The notes under the pieces: model-generated
Told to the model about the DNA's origin: nothing
Seen by the model: only the letters and a program-made list of their open reading frames with translations
Database searches by the model: none
Source: Desulfobacterales bacterium
GTDB lineage: Bacteria; Desulfobacterota; Desulfobacteria; Desulfobacterales; UBA11574
Assembly: GCA_030145595.1 (NCBI GenBank)
Contig: JAQYVG010000017.1
Span: 1-21,722 of the forward strand
Length of the DNA stretch: 21,722 nucleotides
Direction of reading: 5' to 3'
Shown: positions 15,859 through 21,722 of the stretch, piece after piece
How positions within the stretch are numbered: the first letter of the stretch is position 1
Layout: each line of letters starts with the position of its first letter
Made by a program: the position numbers and the translations under genes

Positions 15859-16762
15859 TGTCCATCCTGTAATGCCTCGCAGAGTCTACCGAGTATAGGC
15901 AGAGAGCGGTCCATATCAGAACAAAGGTCAACATGTGGGCGCTTGAAAGCGGCTCGTTGTACAGAAAGACACCCAAAAGAAACATACAGCTTGGTGCTAT
16001 ATATTGCAGAAACCCAACAGTGGAAAGCTTCAACCGTCTTGTACCCAACGTAAAAATAAGCAGGGGAAAGGCTGTCAGAAAAGCGGTTCCAATAAGGAAA
16101 ATATCAATCTTGGTGCTCATATGCAATAAAGCTCCGGTTCCCTTGCTGTCCAAGAATACGATATATGCCAAAGCGGGAACGAAAAAGAAAAGCATCTCAA
16201 TGGAGAGACCCACCAGGGAACTGACAGGAGCAACCTTGCGGATCAGACCATAGAATCCAAAGGCAAATGCAAGGGAAAGAGCTATCCATGGAAACTCTCC
16301 GTAATTAAATGTTAGATAAAGGACACCGACCACAGCCAATCCCAATGCCACCGCTTGCAGGGGCCTCAGTCGTTCCCTGAGAAAAATCATTCCCAACAGG
16401 ACATTTACCAGCGGGTTGATAAAGTATCCAAGGCTTGCCTGCAGGATATGTTCATTGTTAACCGCCCAGATGTAGATAAACCAGTTGAATCCAAGCAGCA
16501 TGGTTGTGGGAAAAAGGATCATCAAAGTACGCCGGTTTTTCACGGCCGCCATGAACTCGCTAAAGTGACCCTGGGATATAAGTACAATAAGAAGAAAGAA
16601 AAAAGACCAAAGCGCCCGGTGCATAATTGTTTCAAGGGCAGGGATGCTCTGAAGTACCTTCCAGTAGATGGGGCTTAATCCCCAGATCAGGAATGCCCCT
16701 GAAGCATACGCCACACCGGACAAAGATTCCTGTTGTGATTTTAATGTGTTGTAGGGTTGCAT
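15851..16762 (-). CDS. rarD: EamA family transporter, RarD type
   Basis: This 303-residue protein has ten predicted membrane helices in two EamA halves. It starts with the RarD-specific SGVAYASGAFLIWGLSPIYWK segment, then HRALWSFFFL, NWFIYIWAVNNEHILQASLGYFINPLVNVLLG and LGVFLYNEPLS. The length and motif set match RarD (chloramphenicol-sensitive protein/drug-metabolite transporter), whose true substrate is unsettled. No clear ribosome binding site precedes the ATG at 16762. TATAAC lies 12 bp upstream, so a very short leader is possible. The 3' end overlaps the VanZ-like gene by 8 bp on the opposite strand, which leaves no room for a separate terminator. Confidence 0.92.
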   Translation of the reverse strand: MQPYNTLKSQQESLSGVAYASGAFLIWGLSPIYWKVLQSIPALETIMHRALWSFFFLLIVLISQGHFSEFMAAVKNRRTLMILFPTTMLLGFNWFIYIWAVNNEHILQASLGYFINPLVNVLLGMIFLRERLRPLQAVALGLAVVGVLYLTFNYGEFPWIALSLAFAFGFYGLIRKVAPVSSLVGLSIEMLFFFVPALAYIVFLDSKGTGALLHMSTKIDIFLIGTAFLTAFPLLIFTLGTRRLKLSTVGFLQYIAPSCMFLLGVFLYNEPLSSAHMLTFVLIWTALCLYSVDSARHYRMDTN

Positions 16763-16852
16763 AAACTTTTGGTGTTATAATCGAGTAGCAAAATACCGAA
16801 AGTGCGCAACATAGACTATTTGAAGTATGATGTCAAAAGATAAGTCTGAGAC

Positions 16853-16950
16853 CTTTGCAAAACGCCCCTTTTTGCTCTCCGAGGCGTAGGCTCGCTTCTA
16901 CGAGCCGGAGGCCCGATTTCTGCGTCAGACTCAAAAAAGATGGGCTGAAG
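16853..16950. repeat. Candidate dispersed repeat beginning GAGACCTTTGCAAAACG
   Basis: The segment opens with GAGACCTTTGCAAAACG, which resembles the terminal inverted repeats of some IS5-type elements as I remember them. It contains a GGCTCG-CTTCTA-CGAGCC hairpin at about 16887-16904. No transposase and no matching opposite end is present, so it may be a solo end or MITE remnant. It lies next to another repeat (16959-16993) in the gap between the RarD gene and the small cysteine protein. Confidence 0.35.
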
Positions 16951-16958
16951 CTGAGATG

Positions 16959-16993
16959 TAAAAATGTGAAGTTATTTTTTGCGCGAGCCCTTA
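16959..16993. repeat. Solo copy of the end of the 17811-17972 element, overlapping a gene 3' end
   Basis: TAAAAATGTGAAGTTATT followed by TTTTGCGCGAGCCCTTA nearly matches 17939-17972 (TAAAAATGTGAAGTTATT, TATGAGCGAGCCCTTA), with a 1-base length change and two or three substitutions. The repeat enters the 3' end of the small cysteine-rich gene and supplies its last codons and stop. Confidence 0.75.
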
Positions 16994-17151
16994 GGTTTAG
17001 TTAACAGGCAATCACGATAAGAACTGACGCGGACATCGATGGAAGGGAGTTGTTTGGATTTAAAACCCATGGCCCTGCAGCCATGAGGAAAGTTTTTGTC
17101 CCAGGTGACATAGTAATGCCGGCATTTATGGCAGTCTATCTTTTTTGGCAT
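16972..17151 (-). CDS. Small four-cysteine conserved protein
   Basis: This protein of about 59 residues starts MPKKIDCHKCRHYYVTWD and continues NFPHGCRAMGFKSKQLPS, with a late DCLL cysteine. The spacing CxxC, then C, then C suggests a zinc or iron-sulfur ribbon. I recall similar short proteins in many deltaproteobacteria, sometimes misnamed uracil-DNA glycosylase, but no function is established. An in-frame GTG at 17172 would add seven residues (MSYRIQR). Neither start has a strong ribosome binding site, and I prefer the ATG because the conserved part begins there. Its last residues (GSRKK) and its stop come from a repeat shared with 17939-17972, so the original C-terminus may have been altered. 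It has no obvious operon partner. Confidence 0.7.
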   Translation of the reverse strand: MPKKIDCHKCRHYYVTWDKNFPHGCRAMGFKSKQLPSIDVRVSSYRDCLLTKPKGSRKK

Positions 17152-17224
17152 TCTCTGAATACGATAACTCACCGCTCACTCGCTCTGCTCATTAGAGCCG
17201 CAGAGAACGCAGAGTTTCTCTATT

Positions 17225-17280
17225 TTATTGTTTTCCGTAGACCCCGCTTTTAGCGGGACAGGGACGCCGGAAAACAATAA
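17225..17280. repeat. Nested palindrome A (13-bp outer stem, CCCGCT/AGCGGG core)
   Basis: Outer arms TTATTGTTTTCCG (17225-17237) and CGGAAAACAATAA (17268-17280) are perfectly complementary. Inside lies CCCGCT-TTT-AGCGGG (17243-17257), itself a perfect hairpin. The whole 56-bp unit would fold into a two-tier structure. A 68-codon open frame across it is an artefact of the repeat. Confidence 0.8.
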
Positions 17281-17335
17281 GAAACATGCCCTGCGGGCAA
17301 TTACAGACCCACAATATCGCACAACGATTGATTTC

Positions 17336-17395
17336 TTTCTTTTGCCGTTTCTTAATCCCGTTAGACTTAGCGGGGCCTCTCAACGGCAAAAGAAA
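17336..17395. repeat. Nested palindrome B (14-bp outer stem, CCCG/CGGG core)
   Basis: Outer arms TTTCTTTTGCCGTT (17336-17349) and AACGGCAAAAGAAA (17382-17395) are perfectly complementary. The core (17357-17374) is CCCG-TTAGACTTAG-CGGG, a degenerate form of the core of palindrome A. The arms of A and B differ in sequence although the layout and core are alike. Confidence 0.8.
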
Positions 17396-17478
17396 AGTCT
17401 CTTTTCTTTGCATCTTTGCGGCGAAAATTAAAAATGCAATCCGATTATGAAGCACACCCTATCATATTATCAGTTACT

Positions 17479-17619
17479 TTATTCTGATTTTATCTTATTA
17501 GGGTTAGGTATCATCAGCTTAAAAATCAGTATTGCGGATACAAAAACAAATTGAATCAGGCCCTGTAGCCTCACATAGTCAAGAGGTATTTCCATAAATG
17601 ATTCCAATAACATTTCCAT
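17479..17619 (-). CDS. Small single-helix membrane protein, 46 residues
   Basis: This short gene is easily missed. An excellent AAGGAGA ribosome binding site lies eight bases before ATG 17619. The product begins MEMLLESFMEIPLDYVRLQG, has one hydrophobic stretch (LIQFVFVSAILIFKLMI, about residues 21-37) and ends in a polar, lysine-bearing tail (PNPNKIKSE) before a TAA. This is the layout of a small bitopic inner-membrane protein. I do not recognise a family. It stands alone between the repeat cluster and the MITE-like element. The strong ribosome binding site and the sensible topology are the evidence; chance remains possible at this length. Confidence 0.55.
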   Translation of the reverse strand: MEMLLESFMEIPLDYVRLQGLIQFVFVSAILIFKLMIPNPNKIKSE

Positions 17620-17810
17620 TTGTTGTCTCTCCTTTCTTGTAATACGTCGCAACGCCGCAGTCCCTTTCGCTGTTGAGACGCCTAAATATTATATCGGCAA
17701 TTATGAAAAAAAGCTTAATCGTAATTTCTTGCCAAGACTAATTTAAATTCTTTTGACCTTGTCTGACAAATTCCGGATAGATGTTTTGGATGGGCCGCAT
17801 CAGCGGGGAC

Positions 17811-17972
17811 TTAGGGTTCGCGAAGAAATAAATTTGCATTTTTATGTGTCGAGGCGCCCGCATGGCAAGGCGCGAGGAGGGCGAATAGCGGGCTATTTAA
17901 CCGACGAGCAACGCAGTCAGGCGGGATGGATCGGCGCATAAAAATGTGAAGTTATTTATGAGCGAGCCCTTA
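17811..17972. mobile_element. MITE-like element with 42-bp imperfect terminal inverted repeats
   Basis: The left end (17811-17852, TTAGGGTTCGCGAAG onward, with CATTTTTATG) and the reverse complement of the right end (17972-17931, TAAGGGCTCGCTCAT onward, with CATTTTTATG) match at 32 of 42 positions by hand count. The interior is GC-rich and carries a central AATAGC-GG-GCTATT hairpin (17884-17897). TTA flanks GGG...CCC on both sides, which could be a 3-bp target duplication. It has no coding capacity. The right end supplies the TAA stop of the diguanylate cyclase gene. A related end is at 16959-16993. Confidence 0.65.
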
Positions 17973-19316
17973 TCGTTTCTGTTTCTTCAAAGCATACATA
18001 TCCATATCTGCTCGGCGCAGAATGTCTTCAGGACCTTCGCCGGCTACGGACTGTGCAAAGCCGGCGCTTACAGCCACTTTTATATCTCCGCTACTACGGG
18101 AATAAAAACGTTTTTTTCTGAAATTTTCTTCAAATTTCACGATTCTTTCCCGGGCCATTTCTTCACTCAGTCCTTCGATGACAACAGCGAACTCGTCGCC
18201 TCCAAATCTTGCGATGCAATCATTTTTGCGAAAGGTTGTTTGCATACACTGAGCTATTTTTTGTAAAACTTTATCTCCTGACAGATGCCCAAAGGTGTCA
18301 TTGATATTTTTAAAACCATCTACATCAAAAAGCACTACTGAAAATGGTTTGCCGCCTTCATCGAAAGTTTTTCGAGCACTCTTTATTCTCGCATTAAAAG
18401 CATTACGGTTGTAAAGACCGGTGAGGCCGTCTTTGGTAGCAGCCGTTAGAAAATGTTTTGCCTTTTCGGTCATTTCGCCGGTTTCCCGTTCCGCCACAAC
18501 GATTCTTTTTTTAAGTCTATTAATATTTTTCTTGGATTTTCGAATCCTTTTCATCTCTTTCTTTTTTCTTTGCGACAACAGGTTTTTTATTTTCGCCAGC
18601 TTTTCAACCACAGCACTCTTTATCTCCTCAATGGTTGCATGTATATTAAAAGAGTCGACTATTGATCCTACTTTATCGTGAATATTTATCTCAAACTGCT
18701 CAATCTCTTTTTGCCTGACATCTTCATCAAATTCGCTCGTCAAATCCTTTTCCAGTTTTTTGACATGTTCTAAAAGTGTGAGCAAAGTGTTGTTGATATA
18801 TCTGAAGTCTTCCGCAATCCTGACCTTAAGATTTTTTATAAAACTCAAAAAGTCAACAGTAGCATCCTCCAGTTCAGCCTGGGTTATATCGGCACGGCAG
18901 TCTATTTGAAGCGAGTCGGCAGTTGCTTTCAACTCACTGGTCAGCGGATAAAAATCATCAAAAATAGCATCTGTAATTCTTTTTACAATTTTGCATACCC
19001 CCAGCATGCTCTCCTTTAATTCATCCAGCTGCACTATGCCTTCTTCATCAAATCCCCTGGCGGTCTCTATTGTAAAAATCTTACCTCTCAGCTTTCCAAT
19101 TTCATTCTCAATCAGATCCACTGGTAAAGTTTTGTCAGTGTTCACGCTTTTTTTGATGGCTTGAAACTCTTCTGCAAATTCCTCATGCGTTGCCATCACC
19201 ACACCAAATGAATTAATAATTTTTAAAAGGCACTCTTTTTCCTTATTGCTTTCCTGCTCTAATTTATAAAAATCTTGCTTTAATCGCTCTATCTCGGCTG
19301 ATTGATCTTTATCCAT
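17970..19316 (-). CDS. GGDEF-domain diguanylate cyclase with coiled-coil N-terminus
   Basis: This 448-residue cytoplasmic protein has about 270 N-terminal helical residues with heptad character (KDQSAEIERLKQDFYKLEQE; KKKEMKRIRKSKKNINRLKK) and no membrane helix, followed by a GGDEF domain. The active site is GGDEF (about residues 372-376), so cyclic-di-GMP synthesis is likely. An RKND (RxxD) inhibitory I-site lies five residues before it, implying product inhibition. DGLTGLYNRNAF and DVDGFKNINDTFGHLSGD are intact. I choose ATG 19316 because GAGGTG lies five bases upstream. The frame stays open to 19412, but that extension runs through a palindromic repeat. The stop codon falls on the edge of the MITE-like element. 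The N-terminal sensor input is unknown. Confidence 0.92.
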   Translation of the reverse strand: MDKDQSAEIERLKQDFYKLEQESNKEKECLLKIINSFGVVMATHEEFAEEFQAIKKSVNTDKTLPVDLIENEIGKLRGKIFTIETARGFDEEGIVQLDELKESMLGVCKIVKRITDAIFDDFYPLTSELKATADSLQIDCRADITQAELEDATVDFLSFIKNLKVRIAEDFRYINNTLLTLLEHVKKLEKDLTSEFDEDVRQKEIEQFEINIHDKVGSIVDSFNIHATIEEIKSAVVEKLAKIKNLLSQRKKKEMKRIRKSKKNINRLKKRIVVAERETGEMTEKAKHFLTAATKDGLTGLYNRNAFNARIKSARKTFDEGGKPFSVVLFDVDGFKNINDTFGHLSGDKVLQKIAQCMQTTFRKNDCIARFGGDEFAVVIEGLSEEMARERIVKFEENFRKKRFYSRSSGDIKVAVSAGFAQSVAGEGPEDILRRADMDMYALKKQKR

Positions 19317-19385
19317 AAATTCACCTCTAACGATTTTTCCAAAAAAACAATTGCAACTCCTAAAATGTTTTTTTATATCTCTCAC

Positions 19386-19416
19386 CCCGGTGGAATAGTT
19401 TCCAAATTCCACTGGG
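19386..19416. repeat. Hairpin repeat upstream of the diguanylate cyclase
   Basis: CCCGGTGGAAT (19386-19396) pairs with ATTCCACTGGG (19406-19416), 11 bp with one G-T pair and a 9-nt loop. A second dyad follows: CTTCG at 19434-19438, the palindrome CTGAGCTCAG, and CGAAG at 19454-19458. Both lie in the 328-bp gap between the VWA-FHA gene and the chosen cyclase start. They look like dispersed palindromes and could also end the VWA-FHA transcript. Confidence 0.65.
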
Positions 19417-19644
19417 CAGGCAGAGCTCGCAGTCTTCGACCCTGAGCTCAGACCGAAGGGAGCACACAGAGATTATTTTATATTAGAAATGCAAGAACCA
19501 TGCAAATTTGAACAAGCAGTTGTGAAAAAACTGATATCAATATATTTCAAATAGATAGATGAAATATACAAATCGTCTGGATGTGATTATTATGATGAAT
19601 ATTTGACAATTATGCTGGATTTTTTGGCACAATTAGGGTGCGGC

Positions 19645-21432
19645 TTACCAATTTTCGTCCGTATCACCGGAGGGCGTTTGTTGTTCTAAAAGGAATATGA
19701 ATCTATGAATATCGATCATGATTTCATCACCGCTTTTGAGTTTTGTCGGCGTGTGCTGCGCGATCTCTTCCCCGTTTAACCGTGTTTTATTTTTACTCCG
19801 CTGGTCTTCCAGGTAAAAAGAACCTTCTTTGTATTGAATGGCAGCATGCGAACCAGATACGGAATGCTGATTTATGGCAACATCATTGTGCACGCCGCGA
19901 CCAATTTTAATGACACTTTTATTCAAAATCAGGGTCTTTTTGCCGGTGATGTTTTTAACATCGATCAACATGGCCTGAGGCATGCCGGAAGCATCCCGGG
20001 TTGATATAATCTGTCCACGGACAATGGTGGCCTCTTGGACCTGAGTTTCAGGTTTACCGCTGAAATCTATCACGGTTTCACCGGCTGGAATAAGATCCGG
20101 AAGAATGAAGATGAATTTATATATATTGATTTTGATAACATCACCGCTTTTGAGTTTTATAAGTGAATACGGTGCGATTTCTTTGCCGTTGATGTAGGTT
20201 TTATTTATACTCCCTTGGTCTTCCAGGTAAAAAAAACCATCCTGATATTCAATGGTAGCATGCAGACTCGAAACGGTCTCTGCGGGGATGGCAACATCAT
20301 TGTTTGTGTCCCGGCCGATCTTTATGGGGCTTTTGCTCAACTCCAGAGTTTTTTGACTGGTAATATTTTTGACATCGATGAGTTCAGCCCGAGGCATGGG
20401 AGGAGCGTACCGGGCTCTGCGAGACCGGCCGGCAACCCCCGGGGCGAACGTTTTGGTTTTCCTGTTTAAGGCCATGATCATGACAATGGCCGCCAGCAGA
20501 ACGAAGATGCCGATTAATAGAATAAGCACAAAAGAACCAGGCTTTTTAAACTGCGCCGGTGTTTTTTTGGCCGCATCAACAGGCTCTGTTTCCAAAGGTG
20601 GTACCTTAGATGTAGCTGCCGGAAACACCCCGGGAGCAGATGCTGCCGGGGGGGATGCCGGTGCCGTTGTTGCATTGTCTGCGGACGATGGCGGCATAAT
20701 GCCCTTGTCCGCGAGCTCCGGTCCGGACGGCAGCCTGCTGATCATGCTGCTGATTTTATCAAAAACTTTCTGGATATCCTCAGCCGTGTACGCCCGAAAA
20801 TATTCGCCCTCGGTTTTGAAAGCCAGCGTCTGTATCAGACTGAAATCCGCCTTTTCCGTAAAGGCAACACCGAAAATTTTAATTCCCGCATTCCGGCACT
20901 CCTGGGTCAGATCTTCCTTCAGCCATTTGGTCTTCTCAAGGTCCTGAACTTTGTCCCCGGTGTCTACAATACCGTCAGTCAGCAAAATGATCACTTTGCG
21001 GGCATTGTTTCGTCCGTTTAGCTTAAGCTCATAAACAGCCCTTTCGATTGCCGCCGGGCTATCAGAGAACAGCCCTTTGTAGTTTACTTGATCGAGGCTT
21101 TTCAAAAAATTGGCCCTGGCCATCAGGCCTGTCAGGTCTGTGAGCGGTTCCACCAGCTTGGCCTCTTGGTCAAAAATAATCATGGCGATACGAGAATTTT
21201 CCCCGAATCCGACCATAAAATTCGTAACGACATCTCGGGTTAAAAAGTGCGGGTCATTTTTTTGCATGCTGCCGGAATTATCTAGAACCAGAGCAATATC
21301 GAATTCTTGCAGTACGAGGCGGGACTCAGACTGTGCACCTTCTTTGCTAGCTTCGACCTGAGCGTAACCCCCAAATAACGCTGCCAACAAAATCAAAGCA
21401 AACCCAAAGAAGGCCGTAATCGACTTTTTCAT
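19645..21432 (-). CDS. Exported VWA-domain protein with one transmembrane helix and two FHA domains
   Basis: This is a 595-residue protein. Its N-terminus is a signal peptide or signal anchor (KKSITAFFGFALILLAALFG). A von Willebrand A domain (about 45-230) follows, with an intact MIDAS motif D51-N-S53-G-S55 and LLTDGIVD. A Pro/Ala-rich linker leads to a transmembrane helix (about 300-322), then two FHA domains (about 361-443 and 499-582). Both FHA domains keep the phosphothreonine-binding residues: IGR, SxxH and N in NKT. The layout puts the VWA domain in the periplasm and the FHA domains in the cytoplasm. ATG 21432 is preferred, with GGGAG ten bases upstream; GTG 21441 is too close to that site. 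The role is probably metal-dependent adhesion or assembly outside, coupled to Ser/Thr kinase signalling inside. No kinase or phosphatase gene is in the window. Confidence 0.9.
   Translation of the reverse strand: MKKSITAFFGFALILLAALFGGYAQVEASKEGAQSESRLVLQEFDIALVLDNSGSMQKNDPHFLTRDVVTNFMVGFGENSRIAMIIFDQEAKLVEPLTDLTGLMARANFLKSLDQVNYKGLFSDSPAAIERAVYELKLNGRNNARKVIILLTDGIVDTGDKVQDLEKTKWLKEDLTQECRNAGIKIFGVAFTEKADFSLIQTLAFKTEGEYFRAYTAEDIQKVFDKISSMISRLPSGPELADKGIMPPSSADNATTAPASPPAASAPGVFPAATSKVPPLETEPVDAAKKTPAQFKKPGSFVLILLIGIFVLLAAIVMIMALNRKTKTFAPGVAGRSRRARYAPPMPRAELIDVKNITSQKTLELSKSPIKIGRDTNNDVAIPAETVSSLHATIEYQDGFFYLEDQGSINKTYINGKEIAPYSLIKLKSGDVIKINIYKFIFILPDLIPAGETVIDFSGKPETQVQEATIVRGQIISTRDASGMPQAMLIDVKNITGKKTLILNKSVIKIGRGVHNDVAINQHSVSGSHAAIQYKEGSFYLEDQRSKNKTRLNGEEIAQHTPTKLKSGDEIMIDIHRFIFLLEQQTPSGDTDENW
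19672..20356 (-). repeat. Intragenic tandem duplication encoding FHA1 and FHA2 (414-bp period)
   Basis: ATCACCGCTTTTGAGTTTT occurs at about 19726 and again at about 20140 on the plus strand, and the encoded KTLELSKSPIKIGR and KTLILNKSVIKIGR are 138 residues (414 nt) apart. The two FHA domains thus arose by duplication inside the gene and still share clear nucleotide identity. Confidence 0.75.
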
Positions 21433-21441
21433 ATCGAACAC

Positions 21442-21722
21442 ACTCCCGTATCTATTTGGACAGGATAACAGGATCGACTAGATATTTATCCGCCGTATAT
21501 CTGGGGGATAAATCCAGTTAATCAAAAAACGTATCACAATAGAACTAAAATCAGTCAGGCGAATAATTAAAGCCCATGAAGTCCAATTGGTTAATTACCT
21601 TGTTGCTACAGGGAAACCTGTGGGCCTGATTCTTAATTTTGGAGAGAAAAAAAACCGCCCGCCTCGCCTAAGCTCGCGATGGCGGGCAGGTTGAAATTAA
21701 GCGTAAAGTCAAGGATCTGAAT
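21442..21722. other. Non-coding upstream region with palindrome at 21657-21687
   Basis: This 281-bp region precedes the VWA-FHA gene and must contain its promoter, which I cannot place. GCCCGCC (21657-21663) pairs with GGCGGGC (21681-21687) around a 17-nt loop, a GC-rich hairpin of the same general style as the 3678-3760 repeat. No gene is visible up to the end of the window. Confidence 0.6.

Noticed and set aside
17228..17455. Open frames of about 70 codons on both strands
   Set aside because: They are products of the two nested palindromes and have no independent coding evidence.
19317..19412. Upstream extension of the diguanylate cyclase
   Set aside because: It runs through a palindromic repeat and has no good ribosome binding site. 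ATG 19316 has GAGGTG at proper spacing.
19622..19645. Possible sigma-54 promoter (TGGCAC word near 19626)
   Set aside because: The spacing to the following TGC is wrong for a -24/-12 site, and it lies at the end of a convergent gene with no plus-strand gene after it.
20369..20947. 192-codon plus-strand frame
   Set aside because: It is antisense to the VWA-FHA gene, low in complexity, and has no family resemblance.
1..21722. CRISPR arrays, tRNA or rRNA genes, prophage or transposase genes
   Set aside because: No regularly spaced repeats, cloverleaf-type sequence, rRNA sequence or mobile-element protein was seen. The repeats present are small non-coding palindromes.

Overview
The window looks like a chromosomal piece of an anaerobic Desulfobacterota-type bacterium (former Deltaproteobacteria, probably a Desulfobacterales relative). 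This is an inference from gene content: a likely selenoprotein, SPASM radical-SAM enzymes, DUF547, VanZ, the TIGR04282/TIGR04283 glycosyltransferases, a TVP38-oxidoreductase fusion and many small palindromic repeats. No rRNA, tRNA, CRISPR, integrase or transposase gene is visible.

Region 1 (172-9381) is a glycosyltransferase and radical-SAM neighbourhood. Seven minus-strand genes form a probable operon. In transcription order they are a CesA/CslA-like GT2, a GT87-like membrane glycosyltransferase, a DUF547 protein, a DPM1-like GT2, two tandem SPASM radical-SAM enzymes and a TIGR04282 transferase. Most junctions overlap or abut (26-bp overlap, ATGA, two TAA-ATG). A class I methyltransferase lies upstream on the same strand, and a divergent TIGR04283 transferase follows it. 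The genes suggest an uncharacterised envelope glycoconjugate: the DPM1-like enzyme could load a polyprenyl-phosphate sugar, the GT87-like protein could use it across the membrane, and the radical-SAM enzymes could modify lipid or sugar. No ArsM- or ArsS-like gene is present, so the arsenosugar label often given to the two TIGR families is not supported here.

Region 2 (9630-14738) holds a secreted DUF1566 protein, a DinB-like protein, a DUF423 membrane protein, a single-domain rhodanese interrupted by an in-frame TGA, and a convergent TVP38/TMEM64-flavin disulfide oxidoreductase fusion. The TGA sits at the second cysteine position of a CxCPNE-type active site. The frame continues to a complete rhodanese C-terminus, and a bacterial SECIS-like hairpin with a GGUCU loop follows. 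This is the strongest find: a probable selenocysteine rhodanese (CxU).

Region 3 (15004-17972) has a VanZ-like protein, a RarD/EamA transporter, a small four-cysteine protein, a previously hidden 46-residue membrane peptide, and a cluster of repeats: two nested palindromes and a 162-bp MITE-like element with 42-bp imperfect inverted ends.

Region 4 (17970-21722) has a diguanylate cyclase with an intact active site and I-site, and an exported von Willebrand A protein carrying one transmembrane helix and two cytoplasmic FHA domains that arose by tandem duplication.
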